A stretch of DNA of 64,000 nucleotides from Candidatus Roseilinea sp. (GTDB taxonomy: Bacteria > Chloroflexota > Anaerolineae > J036 > Brachytrichaceae): the NCBI GenBank assembly GCA_025998955.1, contig AP024676.1, positions 620,001-684,000 of the forward strand, in the 5' to 3' direction. The position numbers were made by a program, and so were the translations under genes. The notes below the pieces were generated by a model. It was not told the origin of the DNA and did no database searches. It saw only the letters and a list, made by a program, of their open reading frames with translations. Below are positions 8,657 to 17,158 of this stretch, piece after piece. Position 1 is the stretch's first letter; each line of letters starts with the position of its first letter.

Positions 8657-8996
8657 CGGCTTCCTCCCCGCCGTCAACCTCAGCGAACTGCAACTCAATC
8701 GTCCTCTGCGCGTAAAGACTGCAAATGGCTATGTCGTCATTGCTTTGACCGAGGCTGGCGGTGCGCAGATCGTGTCGGCGTTCACGCCGATCTGCCCGCA
8801 CGCGATGGGTGACCTGTCGTATGGCGCAGTCCACAACGGACAAGTGGAATGCCCAGTGCACGGCTATCGCTTCGATGTGGCCACGGGTGAGTGCGTCTGG
8901 CCGGCCGGCGAGTTGCACTTGCGCGTCTATCCGGTGCAGGTGGTGGATAGCATGGTCTACGTCAAGATCGAAAAGCCGAAGTGGATGCAGGCATAA
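8631..8996 (+). CDS. Rieske [2Fe-2S] ferredoxin-like protein
   Basis: A 121-residue single-domain Rieske protein. The two cluster motifs are CPHAMGDL and CPVHGYRFD, giving the Cys-His and Cys-His ligands, with the usual GELHLRVYPVQV strand following. Small stand-alone Rieske ferredoxins pass electrons to oxygenases or reductases, or act as nitrite-reductase-small-subunit-like proteins. No oxygenase is encoded next to it; the overlapping partner is an alpha/beta hydrolase. Confidence 0.9.
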   Translation: MSQSESVNDGFLPAVNLSELQLNRPLRVKTANGYVVIALTEAGGAQIVSAFTPICPHAMGDLSYGAVHNGQVECPVHGYRFDVATGECVWPAGELHLRVYPVQVVDSMVYVKIEKPKWMQA

Positions 8997-9076
8997 ATGG
9001 AACGCTTGTAAAAATCAAACAAATGTCAGGCATGATCACTGCGTAAAAATACGATTTTGGTCAGGAGGTAAATCGA

Positions 9077-9493
9077 ATGTCTGAGCAGAACGCCCAACAG
9101 TCCTCGGTCGAGCGCGAACTCAACAAGCTCGGCGAGAACTTGAGCAACCTCTTCCGCGCGATGTGGGAGTCAGAGGAGCGCAAGAGCATCGAACGCGAGT
9201 TGACGGCCAACTTGGAGCGGCTGAACGCCCGCGTGAACGACGCCGTCGAGAAGGTGCGCGCCGACCAGGTGGCGACCAACCTCAAGCAAAGCGTGAAAGA
9301 GGCTTGGGAGACCGCGCATGGCCCGCAGATCTTGAATGAGCTGCAGGCGGGGCTCACCGAGACCCTGCGCAGGTTGAACGAGGAGATCGCCAAGCGCACC
9401 CAGCCGGCCCAAGAGGTGCGGCCGGATGAAGCGCCTGCCCGGCAGACGGCGAACGGTGAGCCGGTCGGCGCGGGCGAGACCAAGCCGGAGTGA
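9077..9493 (+). CDS. Helical charged protein of unknown function
   Basis: 138 residues, almost entirely helical and rich in Glu, Arg and Asn (ERELNKLGENLSNLFRAMW). It ends in a disordered Pro/Ala/Glu tail. A strong AGGAGG lies 8 nt before the ATG. It has no signal peptide or membrane helix. The look is that of small amphipathic or coiled-coil proteins; I do not recognise the family. It ends next to a heptad-repeat spacer facing a convergent gene. Confidence 0.7.
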   Translation: MSEQNAQQSSVERELNKLGENLSNLFRAMWESEERKSIERELTANLERLNARVNDAVEKVRADQVATNLKQSVKEAWETAHGPQILNELQAGLTETLRRLNEEIAKRTQPAQEVRPDEAPARQTANGEPVGAGETKPE

Positions 9494-9499
9494 GGCCAC

Positions 9500-9605
9500 G
9501 TAGTGCGTATCGCGTGTCACGCATTGCACACGCGTTACGCACTACGAAATACGCAAGACGCAAGACATAGTGCGTATTCCGTGCGCCTCTCGCGTTTTGC
9601 GTTTC
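9500..9605. repeat. Heptad-repeat spacer between convergent genes
   Basis: About 105 bp of degenerate units related to TGCGTAT, TACGCAA and GACGCAA, including the direct pair GACGCAA-GACATAG and the pair GTTTTGC-GTTTCAC. Both orientations of the CGCA/TGCG core occur, so parts can fold back. It fills nearly all of the space between stop codons at 9493 and 9611. Confidence 0.6.
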
Positions 9606-9610
9606 ACACG

Positions 9611-10735
9611 CTACCGCTGGAACACGTCGTGGCGCAGCGTGATCTTGCTCAAACGCTCCGGCACGACATGGACGCCGAGGCCTAGGCCGGCGGGCACGCT
9701 CAACGTCCCATCGCTGTTGATCTCGAAAGGCGGCTCGATCACGTCCGGGTTGTAGTAGCGGTTGCTCGCGCTCAGGTCGCTGGGAAGCGTGAAGTTGGGT
9801 AGCGCCGCCAACGCCAGGTTCAACGCGCGGCCGATGCCGGTTTCGAGCATGCCCCCGCACCACACCGGCACGCCGTGCGCTTCGCAGATGTCGTGCACGG
9901 CAATCGCATGCGTCAGTCCGCCCACACGTCCCTGCTTGATGTTGATGATCTTGCACGCGCCCAGCTCGATGGCCATGCGGGCGTGATCCGGTGTGTGGAT
10001 GCTCTCGTCCAGGCAGATCGGGGTCTTGAGCTGAGGCTGCAGCTTGCTGTGCTCATAGATATCGTCGTAACCCAGCGGTTGCTCGATCATCAACAGGTTC
10101 AAGTCGTCCATTTGCTTGAACAGTTCGACGTCGCGCAGCGTATAGGCGCTGTTGGCGTCCACCATCAGCATGCGGTCGGGGAAGGCAGCCCGCGCGGCGC
10201 GCACGTCTTGTAGATCGCGCCCCGGCTTGATCTTCATCTTGATGCGCAGGTAACCATACTGCAGGAAGCTCGCGATCCGCTCCAGCAGCTTTTCGGTCGT
10301 CGGTTGGATGCCGATGCTCACGCCGACGACGATGCGATCCTTCATCTGTCGGCCGGTCACCTGGCCGATGTAGTCGCGCAAGCTGAGGCCGGCTTGTTGC
10401 GCGGCGATGTCCCACAACGCCGCTTCCAGCGCAGCCTTGGCCATGTTGTGGCCGCGCACCCGGCTGAAGCGCGCGGGTGCCTCGCGCGGGTCGCCGATGG
10501 GCGCGCTCAGTAGGGTGGGGATGAGGTAGCCGGTCATCACATGCCAGTTGGTCGTGACGGTCTCGTAGGAGTAGCCCGGATCGGCGTCGGCTACGCTCTC
10601 GCCCCAGCCGACCACGCCGTCGGCAGTAATGCGTACAAGGGTGCTCTCGCGTTCGGTCGTCACGCCGAAGCTGGTCTCGAAGGGGGCGACAAGGGGAATG
10701 CGAATGTGGAAGAGTTCGATGCGTTCGATGTTCAT
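9611..10735 (-). CDS. menC: o-Succinylbenzoate synthase / N-succinylamino-acid racemase-like enzyme
   Basis: A 374-residue enolase-superfamily enzyme of the MenC/NSAR type. It has the capping domain with YETVTTNWHV and the barrel lysine pair in LRIKMKIKPG. Metal ligands are Asp in MVDANSAY, Glu in MIEQPL and Asp/Glu in CLDESI; the second-side Lys is in INIKQGRVGG and CGGMLETGIGR closes the site. The family makes o-succinylbenzoate for menaquinone, and some members racemise N-succinylamino acids; no other men genes lie nearby, so the in vivo role is open. It is downstream of a 2-hydroxyacid dehydrogenase, separated by a 98-bp heptad array. Confidence 0.8.
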   Translation of the reverse strand: MNIERIELFHIRIPLVAPFETSFGVTTERESTLVRITADGVVGWGESVADADPGYSYETVTTNWHVMTGYLIPTLLSAPIGDPREAPARFSRVRGHNMAKAALEAALWDIAAQQAGLSLRDYIGQVTGRQMKDRIVVGVSIGIQPTTEKLLERIASFLQYGYLRIKMKIKPGRDLQDVRAARAAFPDRMLMVDANSAYTLRDVELFKQMDDLNLLMIEQPLGYDDIYEHSKLQPQLKTPICLDESIHTPDHARMAIELGACKIINIKQGRVGGLTHAIAVHDICEAHGVPVWCGGMLETGIGRALNLALAALPNFTLPSDLSASNRYYNPDVIEPPFEINSDGTLSVPAGLGLGVHVVPERLSKITLRHDVFQR

Positions 10736-10736
10736 T

Positions 10737-10834
10737 GCTGGTTGCTGGTCGTTGGTCGCTGGTTGCTAGTTGCTGGTTGTTAGTCGCCGGTCGTTGGTCA
10801 TCCATCAATCACCAATCACCAATCACCAATCATG
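10737..10834. repeat. 14-unit heptad array
   Basis: Fourteen uninterrupted 7-bp units. Nine are of the type GCTGGTT/GCTGGTC/GTTGGTC, then ATCCATC, three copies of AATCACC, and AATCATG. The register is kept for 98 bp. The array begins 2 nt before the menC-like start codon and its last unit overlaps the stop of the dehydrogenase gene. Confidence 0.9.
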
Positions 10835-11795
10835 TCCTCATCGGCGTCAGCGGGTTCTTCAGCGGCTCGCCGCGCAGGGCGCGCGCTACTTCTTCGGCGG
10901 CGTTGATCTGCAGTTGGATCATCGCTTCTTCGGAGTACCAGGCGGCGTGCGGATGGAGGATGGTATTTGGCGCGTTGCGGATGGGATGGTCGGCGGGCAA
11001 CGGCTCCTGCTCGAACACGTCGAGCGCTGCACCGGCGATCCGGCCGGCCCGTAGCGCCTCGGCCAGCGCCGGCGTGTCCACGATCGCGCCGCGCGCCACG
11101 TTGATCAGATAGGCGCCGGGCTTCATCTTGCCGATCGCTTCGGCGTTGATGAGGTGGTGCGTTTCCGGCGTGAGCGGCGTGTGGATGGAGATGAAATCCG
11201 CTTCGTGCAGCAGCGCGTCGAGGTCCACCCATGTCGCACCTGCAGCCTGCGCGCGCTCCGGCGAGAGATACTTGTCGTGCACGATCACGCGCATCCCGAA
11301 GCCGAGCGCGCGCCGGGCCACGGCGCTGCCGATGCGCCCCATGCCGATCAAGCCGAGCGTCCGGCCTTCGATACGGTGCACCGGTTTGGCCGTCTTCAGG
11401 GTTGCCCATTCGCCGCGCCGCATGCTGGCGTCTAACGGGATCACCTTGCGCGCCAGCGCCAACAGCAGTGCCATAGCGTGGTCGGCCACTTCGGGGATGC
11501 AATAGTCGGGCACGTTGGCCACTTGGATGCCGCGCGCAACGGCAGCCGGTACGTCAATCGTCTCATAGCCCACGCCATAGCGCACCACACAGCGCAGCCG
11601 GGGCAGAGCGTCCATCACGCGGGCGGTGATGGGCACGAACCCGATAATCAGCGCGTCAGCATCCTGCGCTGCTTGGATTACGTCGTCTTCCGTGCGCAGT
11701 GGGCTGCGGTCTACGACTTCCGCCAAATCGCGGAGCACGGCGCGCTCCGGGTCGAGAGAAGGGAACGCATGGTCGGTGATCACAACTTTGTACAT
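10830..11795 (-). CDS. D-isomer-specific 2-hydroxyacid dehydrogenase
   Basis: A 321-residue NAD-dependent dehydrogenase of the phosphoglycerate dehydrogenase/CtBP-like group. It has the Rossmann motif GLIGMGRIGSAVA, VRYGVGYETID near the substrate site, the catalytic Arg in NVARGAIVD, the Glu in DVFEQEPLP and the His in LHPHAAW. It lacks the extra C-terminal regulatory domains of full SerA proteins. Substrate unknown: glyoxylate, hydroxypyruvate or another 2-oxo acid is possible. Confidence 0.88.
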   Translation of the reverse strand: MYKVVITDHAFPSLDPERAVLRDLAEVVDRSPLRTEDDVIQAAQDADALIIGFVPITARVMDALPRLRCVVRYGVGYETIDVPAAVARGIQVANVPDYCIPEVADHAMALLLALARKVIPLDASMRRGEWATLKTAKPVHRIEGRTLGLIGMGRIGSAVARRALGFGMRVIVHDKYLSPERAQAAGATWVDLDALLHEADFISIHTPLTPETHHLINAEAIGKMKPGAYLINVARGAIVDTPALAEALRAGRIAGAALDVFEQEPLPADHPIRNAPNTILHPHAAWYSEEAMIQLQINAAEEVARALRGEPLKNPLTPMRT

Positions 11796-11889
11796 AAGCT
11801 AGGTGTGGAGAGAATGTGGATGTTGCGACTATCAAGCCGCGTCGAGAGTCGCGGTGATGAGCTACGGCGAGTTCGCGCTTGTCATTTTC

Positions 11890-11918
11890 TTGCCAACTGT
11901 GGATAAACTGGGTATACT
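11890..11918 (+). promoter_or_regulatory. Sigma-A type promoter for greA
   Basis: TTGCCA (11890-11895), 17-nt spacer, TATACT (11913-11918). Five of six bases match consensus in each box. The predicted start near 11925 leaves a leader of about 130 nt before greA. Confidence 0.75.
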
Positions 11919-11938
11919 ATTGCGCACACTCGCATCGG

Positions 11939-11972
11939 TAGAGGCGTTCATGCAGCGCCTCTATTTTAATTC
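11939..11972 (+). terminator. Attenuator-like hairpin in the greA leader
   Basis: An 8-bp stem TAGAGGCG (11939-11946)/CGCCTCTA (11956-11963) with a 9-nt loop is followed at once by TTTTAATT. It lies between the promoter and the greA start, so it could release a short leader RNA by premature termination. A terminator in the greA leader is known in E. coli; function here is inferred. Confidence 0.55.
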
Positions 11973-12053
11973 TGAGGTCGCCGTACGATACTGCTTGGCA
12001 GCGACCGGACCGACCAAACGACGCAAATCGTCCAGAAGGTAGGTAGATACATT

Positions 12054-12527
12054 ATGATCGAACAGGAATATCTCACTCCGGAGGGTTTGAAGAAGCTCGA
12101 AGAAGAGCTGGAGTATCTGAAGACCGTTCGCCGGGCTGAGGTCGCTCAGCGATTGCACGATGCGATGGCCGAGGGCGAGGTCGAGGAGAACCCTGAGTAC
12201 GAGGATGCCAAGAATGAGCAAGCCTTTGTCGAGGGGCGCATTCTGGAGATCGAGACCATCCTTGCTAATGCCGTGCTGATCGAGAACAAGGGCCCGTCGA
12301 ATGAGGTGCGCCTGGGCAGCAAGGTCACCATCACCGAAGTCGGCTCAGGTAGCAAGGAACACTACATCATCGTCGGCTCGGCGGAGGCCGATCCGGCCAG
12401 CGGGCGAATTAGCAACGAGTCGCCGCTGGGCCGCGCCTTGCTCGGTCACAAGGTGAACGACATTGTTTCCGTGCAGGCGCCCGAGGGCGAGATCAAGTTC
12501 AAGGTCACGCATATCTCGAACAAATGA
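12054..12527 (+). CDS. greA: Transcription elongation factor GreA
   Basis: A 157-residue cleavage factor that rescues backtracked RNA polymerase by stimulating transcript cleavage through the secondary channel. The N-terminal coiled coil starts LTPEGLKKLEEELEYLK and its tip carries the acidic NPEYEDAKNEQ that coordinates the active-site metal. The C-terminal FKBP-like domain runs from GSKVTI to SPLGRALLGHKVND. Length is exactly typical. It is transcribed from its own promoter, with a hairpin in the leader. Confidence 0.96.
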   Translation: MIEQEYLTPEGLKKLEEELEYLKTVRRAEVAQRLHDAMAEGEVEENPEYEDAKNEQAFVEGRILEIETILANAVLIENKGPSNEVRLGSKVTITEVGSGSKEHYIIVGSAEADPASGRISNESPLGRALLGHKVNDIVSVQAPEGEIKFKVTHISNK

Positions 12528-12543
12528 TCTACAATTGCGGCCA

Positions 12544-12624
12544 ATGGCGCGGATTGGACGGAAGGGAAGCCATCGCGGTTGCGGCGGCTTCGTCCTGTCC
12601 ATCTCCGGCGCCGGCTTGGCATGA
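12544..12624 (+). CDS. Possible 26-residue leader ORF coupled to the helicase
   Basis: A short frame starts MARIGRKGSHRGCGG and ends with a TGA that overlaps the helicase ATG as ATGA (12621-12624). TACAAT at 12530-12535 lies 8 nt before its ATG, the same spacing as other probable leaderless genes in this window. It could serve to deliver ribosomes to the helicase start. The peptide has no recognisable family, and the evidence is positional only. Confidence 0.4.
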   Translation: MARIGRKGSHRGCGGFVLSISGAGLA

Positions 12625-14780
12625 GCAAACGCTACCTCGTCGGTCATCCCGGCGTCGGCAAAACGGCGCGCCTTGCCGATCGTTTGATCGAGCTGATCGG
12701 CAGCGGCATTCGTCCTGACCGCATCCTCGTCCTCGTCCCACAAGAATCCCACATCCAGCGCTTCAAGGCAGCCCTCGCGCGGGCGCGCGATGCTGCGCCG
12801 GCATCGCACGAAAGTCGCCGCCCAAGGCGCGCGCGCCTCGCCGAGCCGGAGATTCACACGTTCTTCGGGCTGGCGCAGCAACACGTCAGCCTGTTCTTTC
12901 CGCGCATTGCGCCACGCGCCGGCTTCGCCGATCCCTACCGCGAGCCGGCCTGGATGAACGTCGAAGCCGCACAGTATCTCCTCGACCGCATCGTCGCACC
13001 GCGCATCGGCGAATTCGAGGACCTGTGCATGCCACGTGCCCGACTGTTGATCCAGATTCTGGACGACCTGAATCGTGCGGCGACGACGGGCTTTCCGCTG
13101 GAGGAGTTGGCCGACCGGCTGGCATCAGCCTGGCATGGCGCCGAGCCGCGGGAGCGCGCCTATCGCGCCGTGCAGGACATCGCGCTTGCCTATCGCCGGT
13201 TTTGTTTGCGCCACACGCTGGTTGACTTTTCGCTCGGCATGGAGCTGTTTGGGACGCATCTGCTGGCGGCCGGCTTCTACCGCGAATACGTGGCCGCGCG
13301 CTATCGTCACGTGCTGGCCGACAACATCGAAGAAGGCGCGCCGATCATCCACGACTTCCTGCGCCTGCTGCTGGAGACGTGCGAGAGCGCGATGCTGGTC
13401 GAGGACGATCCGGGTGGCTTCCGGGTCAACCTGGGCGCGTCGCCGCAGTCGGCGCGGTCGTTGCGCACGATGTGCGAGGTGATGCACATTCCCGATCTGC
13501 GCTTGCAGCCGGATGCGCCAGATACGCCGGCGCGATTCGGCCAGGCGCTGATGCGCGCCATCGTCGAACGCGAATCGCGCATAGCGCTGCGCAGTTCCGC
13601 CGTCGAAAGGTTGGATGGCGGTGATGCGCCGGTACGCTACTGGACGACCATGGTTCAGACGGTCGCCGAGCGCATCGGCACACTGGTTCGCTCCGGCGCG
13701 CAGGCGCACGAGATCGCCGTCGTCGCGCCGGTCGTGGAGGACGTGCTGTGGTTCGAGTTGGCAGAGCGCCTGAAGCGCTACGACATCGGCGTGCACGCCG
13801 TGCGCCCCTCGCGGCCGCTCTATGACCAGCCGCTCGTCCGCGCCATGGTCGCTTTCGCCCGGCTTGGGCATCCCGGTTGGGAGCAGCCGGTTTCGCCACA
13901 GGAGCTGGCGCGCGCCTTGGCGCTGGTTGTGTCCGGGTTAGACGTCGTGCGGGCGCAACTCATCGCCGATGCGGCGCGCCGTGTATCCGGTCCATCCGGC
14001 ATCGTTGTCCTGCCGGCGCTGGACGAGCCAGTGCTGTGGAATCGTCTGGGGACGCCCTTTCAGGAGCGCTACGCCACGTTGCGCGATTGGTTGGCTGCCT
14101 GGGCAGGTGAGCGACAAGCTCGTGCTGCATCGCTCGATGTGTTCTGGCAACGGTTGGTTGCCGAGGTGCTGTCGCAGCCGGGCTTCGCGCTCGGTGAGGA
14201 TCCGGAGCGCAGGTTGGTGTGCGACAAGCTGATCGCCTCGGCGCGTGCCTTTCGCGAGATGTTCGAGCAAGCTGACTTGGAATTGTCGCAGGTTGTCGAA
14301 GCGCCTAGGCCGGTCGAGGCATCAGTTCTGGGCCTCGGCCCTCGACCGGATGAAGCCGAGACAATAGACGCGGGGCAGGCCTACCTCGTCGTGCTCACGC
14401 AGAATGTGCTGGCCGCCGAATACGTGCCCGAGCGAACGCCCGAGGTGTCCGAAGGCAGCATTCTGCTCGCTCCGGCCTACACCTATCTCACCGGCGACTA
14501 TCGCTCGCGCTACCAGTTCTGGCTCGATGTCAACGCCCTGAACTGGCACGAGCGCTTCTACCAACCGCTCACGCACCCCTACGTCCTCTCGCGCGCGTGG
14601 GCGCCGGGCATGCATTGGACGGACGACGACGAGCAACGTGCCGGCCGCGATCTGCTCGCGCGCGTGGTAGGTGGTCTGGCCTTTCGCTGCCGCGACAACA
14701 TCTATTTGGCAGCCAGCGAGCTGAACGTCGCCGGCCAAGAGGAGAGCGGCATGCTTGCGCGGGCGCTGCGAGACCTATGA
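12621..14780 (+). CDS. AddB-like superfamily I helicase homologue without nuclease domain
   Basis: 719 residues. Opens with a Walker A motif, YLVGHPGVGKTARL, followed by ILVLVPQESHIQRF and IHTFFGLAQQH, as in the helicase-like N-terminal part of AddB/RexB proteins. The middle (LADNIEEGAPIIHDFL, VAPVVEDVLWFEL) resembles motifs III-IV of inactivated UvrD-like helicases. The expected C-terminal nuclease with its four iron-sulfur cysteines is absent; the protein ends shortly after SELNVAGQEESG. Its stop overlaps the next helicase start (ATGA), so the two are almost certainly co-expressed and likely form a complex. The Met at 12621 is chosen because Walker A follows directly. Confidence 0.72.
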   Translation: MSKRYLVGHPGVGKTARLADRLIELIGSGIRPDRILVLVPQESHIQRFKAALARARDAAPASHESRRPRRARLAEPEIHTFFGLAQQHVSLFFPRIAPRAGFADPYREPAWMNVEAAQYLLDRIVAPRIGEFEDLCMPRARLLIQILDDLNRAATTGFPLEELADRLASAWHGAEPRERAYRAVQDIALAYRRFCLRHTLVDFSLGMELFGTHLLAAGFYREYVAARYRHVLADNIEEGAPIIHDFLRLLLETCESAMLVEDDPGGFRVNLGASPQSARSLRTMCEVMHIPDLRLQPDAPDTPARFGQALMRAIVERESRIALRSSAVERLDGGDAPVRYWTTMVQTVAERIGTLVRSGAQAHEIAVVAPVVEDVLWFELAERLKRYDIGVHAVRPSRPLYDQPLVRAMVAFARLGHPGWEQPVSPQELARALALVVSGLDVVRAQLIADAARRVSGPSGIVVLPALDEPVLWNRLGTPFQERYATLRDWLAAWAGERQARAASLDVFWQRLVAEVLSQPGFALGEDPERRLVCDKLIASARAFREMFEQADLELSQVVEAPRPVEASVLGLGPRPDEAETIDAGQAYLVVLTQNVLAAEYVPERTPEVSEGSILLAPAYTYLTGDYRSRYQFWLDVNALNWHERFYQPLTHPYVLSRAWAPGMHWTDDDEQRAGRDLLARVVGGLAFRCRDNIYLAASELNVAGQEESGMLARALRDL

Positions 14781-16996
14781 ACCTGCGACCACAACAAGCG
14801 CGCATTGTGAACGAATACGCCGGCGGCAAGTTGGCCATTTCGGCGGTGCCCGGCAGCGGCAAGACGCACACGCTCGCTGCCCTGGCCGCGCACTTGCTGG
14901 CGCGAGGCGTGATTGGTCCGGACGCCGAGGTGCTGGTGGTGACGTTCACCAACTCGGCAGTGGAGAACGTCAAAGCGCGCATCCGCCTCGTGCTGCGCGA
15001 ACTGGGCCTGCGTGACGGCGGCTTTCGCGTGTTCACCTTGCACAGCCTGGCGAACACGATCGTGCGCGAGCGTCCCGACCTCGCCGGCGTGACGTCTGAC
15101 TACCGCATTGACGACGAGCTGAGCAACAGCCGCGCGATGTCCGACGCAGCGCGTTGGTTCATGCAACAGGAACACGACTACTGGCTGAGCTTTCTGCCAT
15201 CCGGCCTGACAGCGCAGCAGCGCTACCAGCTCGAAAGCGAATGGTCCGACGACACGGCGCGGGTCGGCGCGGAAGTGACCAAACTGGCGAAGCACTTGCG
15301 GCTGACGCCGGCAGAAGTGCGCGCGCTCGTTTTGGGACAGGCGGACAAGGGGCAGATGGGTGTGTCGCCGTTTCTGCGCATCGGCGCGGCGATTTACGAG
15401 CACTACGATCAGACGCTGCGTGCTGCCGGCCGACTGGACTTCGACGATTTGATTTGGGCGGCCATCCGCGCCTTGAATAACGACGACGACTTTCGCCGCC
15501 GGCTAGGCCGGCGCTGGCCCTTCATCCTGGAGGACGAGGCGCAGGACAGCACACCGCTGCAGGAGGAGATCCTCGCGCTGCTCTCGCGCGAGCATGGCAA
15601 CTGGGTGCGCGTGGGCGACCCGAACCAGGCCATCATGACCACGTTCACGGCGTCGGACGTGCGCTTCTTCCGCGCGTTCAAGCAACGCTCCGATGTGAAA
15701 GTGATGCCGTTGACGGTGAGCGGCCGCAGTGCGCCGGAGATCATCGCCCTGGCCAACCGACTGGTGGATTGGGTGACGCGCGCGCATCCCGAGCCGGTCG
15801 TTCGGCGGGAGGCATTGAGTGCCGACGAGATCATCCAGCCGGCGCCGCCCGACGATCCGCAGCCGAATCCGTCCGCCGGGTGCATCCGGCTGCAGTCGTT
15901 CGACGATGAAGACACCGAAGCGCAAAAAGTAGCGCAGAGCGCCGTCCGCTTCATCCTGAGCGCGCCCGACAAGACCTGCGCCATCCTCGCGCCGACCAAC
16001 TATTTCGGCCAGCGGATTGTGCAGGCACTGGAGGCGATTCAGGCGCGCTACCCACAACGCGCGTTGTATCAGGATCAACTGCGCAACGCGCAGCCGGTGC
16101 GCGACGTGGCACGTGTGCTGGCGCAGGCGGTGCGCTTTTGCAGCCAACCGACCAACATGAATGCGCTGGTGGACTTGCGCGCGGCGATGATCGAGGCCGG
16201 CGTCGGTCCATCCGGCGATGCGCGCGACAACCGCGTGAAGGCGCTTTTGCGAAGCGCCCGGCCGGAGCGGTTGCTCTTCCCGCTGTCCGACGCAGCGCCG
16301 GTGTTGCCTACCGGGCTTGTCTTGCGCGAAGACGAGGCGCGCGAGGTGTACGCGTTGGCGGCGCTCACGGCGCGCTGGTTACGCGCCAGCGTGCTGCCGG
16401 TGGATCAACTCATCCTCACCGTCGCCCAACAGCTTTTCACACAAGAGAACGACCTGGCGATTGCGCACAGCCTGGCCTCCAGCCTGCGCCGTTACGCGTC
16501 GCTTCATCCAGATGCGCACCTGGCCGACGTAGCGCGCGAGTTGGACGAGATCGCCAGCAACCGCCAGCGATACCTGAGCAGCTCGCTCATCGAGGCCGGG
16601 TTTCAGCCGGTCGCCGGGCAGATCACCGTCACGACGATGCACAAGGCCAAGGGGCTGGAATGGGATCGTGTGTATCTCACCTGTGTAGATGAAGTCGAGT
16701 TCCCGCACGACGCCTCGGGTGAGTTTCGCGGACAGGCCTGGTATTTGGCCGGGCACGACCCCGCGTTGGAGGCACGTGTGCAACTGGAGGCGCTTGCCCG
16801 TGGTGACACAGGCTTGACCGAAGCCGATCCGGTGCGCCAGGCGCACCTCGAATACATCGCGGAGCGGCTGCGTCTGTTGTATGTCGGCATCACGCGGGCG
16901 CGAACGGATTTGCTCATCAGCTACAGCCGCCGGCGGCTGGGGCGGGATAATAGCGTTGCACTGGCCGCGCGCGAGGTGTTGCGCGATGTCGCGTGA
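14777..16996 (+). CDS. UvrD/Rep-family ATP-dependent DNA helicase
   Basis: 739 residues with the full SF1A helicase set: Walker A SAVPGSGKTHTL, motif Ia VVTFTNSAVENV, Walker B FILEDEAQD, motif III VRVGDPNQAI, motif IV near VSGRSAPEII, motif V ITVTTMHKAKGLEWD and motif VI LLYVGITRARTDL. It is a genuine 3'-5' translocase by motif content. No C-terminal RecB-type nuclease follows motif VI. It starts inside the stop codon of the AddB-like gene, so the pair resembles AddAB/RecBC stripped of both nucleases, or a two-subunit remodelling helicase. Role in recombination or repair is inferred. Confidence 0.88.
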   Translation: MNLRPQQARIVNEYAGGKLAISAVPGSGKTHTLAALAAHLLARGVIGPDAEVLVVTFTNSAVENVKARIRLVLRELGLRDGGFRVFTLHSLANTIVRERPDLAGVTSDYRIDDELSNSRAMSDAARWFMQQEHDYWLSFLPSGLTAQQRYQLESEWSDDTARVGAEVTKLAKHLRLTPAEVRALVLGQADKGQMGVSPFLRIGAAIYEHYDQTLRAAGRLDFDDLIWAAIRALNNDDDFRRRLGRRWPFILEDEAQDSTPLQEEILALLSREHGNWVRVGDPNQAIMTTFTASDVRFFRAFKQRSDVKVMPLTVSGRSAPEIIALANRLVDWVTRAHPEPVVRREALSADEIIQPAPPDDPQPNPSAGCIRLQSFDDEDTEAQKVAQSAVRFILSAPDKTCAILAPTNYFGQRIVQALEAIQARYPQRALYQDQLRNAQPVRDVARVLAQAVRFCSQPTNMNALVDLRAAMIEAGVGPSGDARDNRVKALLRSARPERLLFPLSDAAPVLPTGLVLREDEAREVYALAALTARWLRASVLPVDQLILTVAQQLFTQENDLAIAHSLASSLRRYASLHPDAHLADVARELDEIASNRQRYLSSSLIEAGFQPVAGQITVTTMHKAKGLEWDRVYLTCVDEVEFPHDASGEFRGQAWYLAGHDPALEARVQLEALARGDTGLTEADPVRQAHLEYIAERLRLLYVGITRARTDLLISYSRRRLGRDNSVALAAREVLRDVA

Positions 16997-16998
16997 CC

Positions 16999-17012
16999 CC
17001 CTATGCATAGGG
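16999..17012. repeat. Perfect 14-bp palindrome after the helicase operon
   Basis: CCCTATGCATAGGG begins 3 nt after the helicase stop. It is fully self-complementary with no loop, so it reads more like a protein-binding site than a hairpin terminator. Confidence 0.45.
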
Positions 17013-17099
17013 CATCATCGTGCGGATCAATCGGCAACTTCCGACTAATCATCGGGACGGCGGATCGGTCGAGACTTCACACAACCTGCAATTGGCAAG

Positions 17100-17155
17100 C
17101 GGTAACGTGTAATCGGTAATTCATCATCAGCTACTAGAGACTAGCAACCAGCAAC
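17100..17155. repeat. Heptad array upstream of rmlA
   Basis: Eight 7-bp units in register: CGGTAAC, GTGTAAT, CGGTAAT, TCATCAT, CAGCTAC, TAGAGAC, TAGCAAC, CAGCAAC. The array runs to 3 nt before the rmlA start codon, so it occupies the translation initiation region and leaves no normal ribosome site. Confidence 0.75.
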
Positions 17156-17158
17156 ACC

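Noticed and set aside
10737-10834. Possible CRISPR array
   Set aside because: The repeat unit is 7 bp with no spacers, and no cas genes are present. The same holds for the other heptad arrays.
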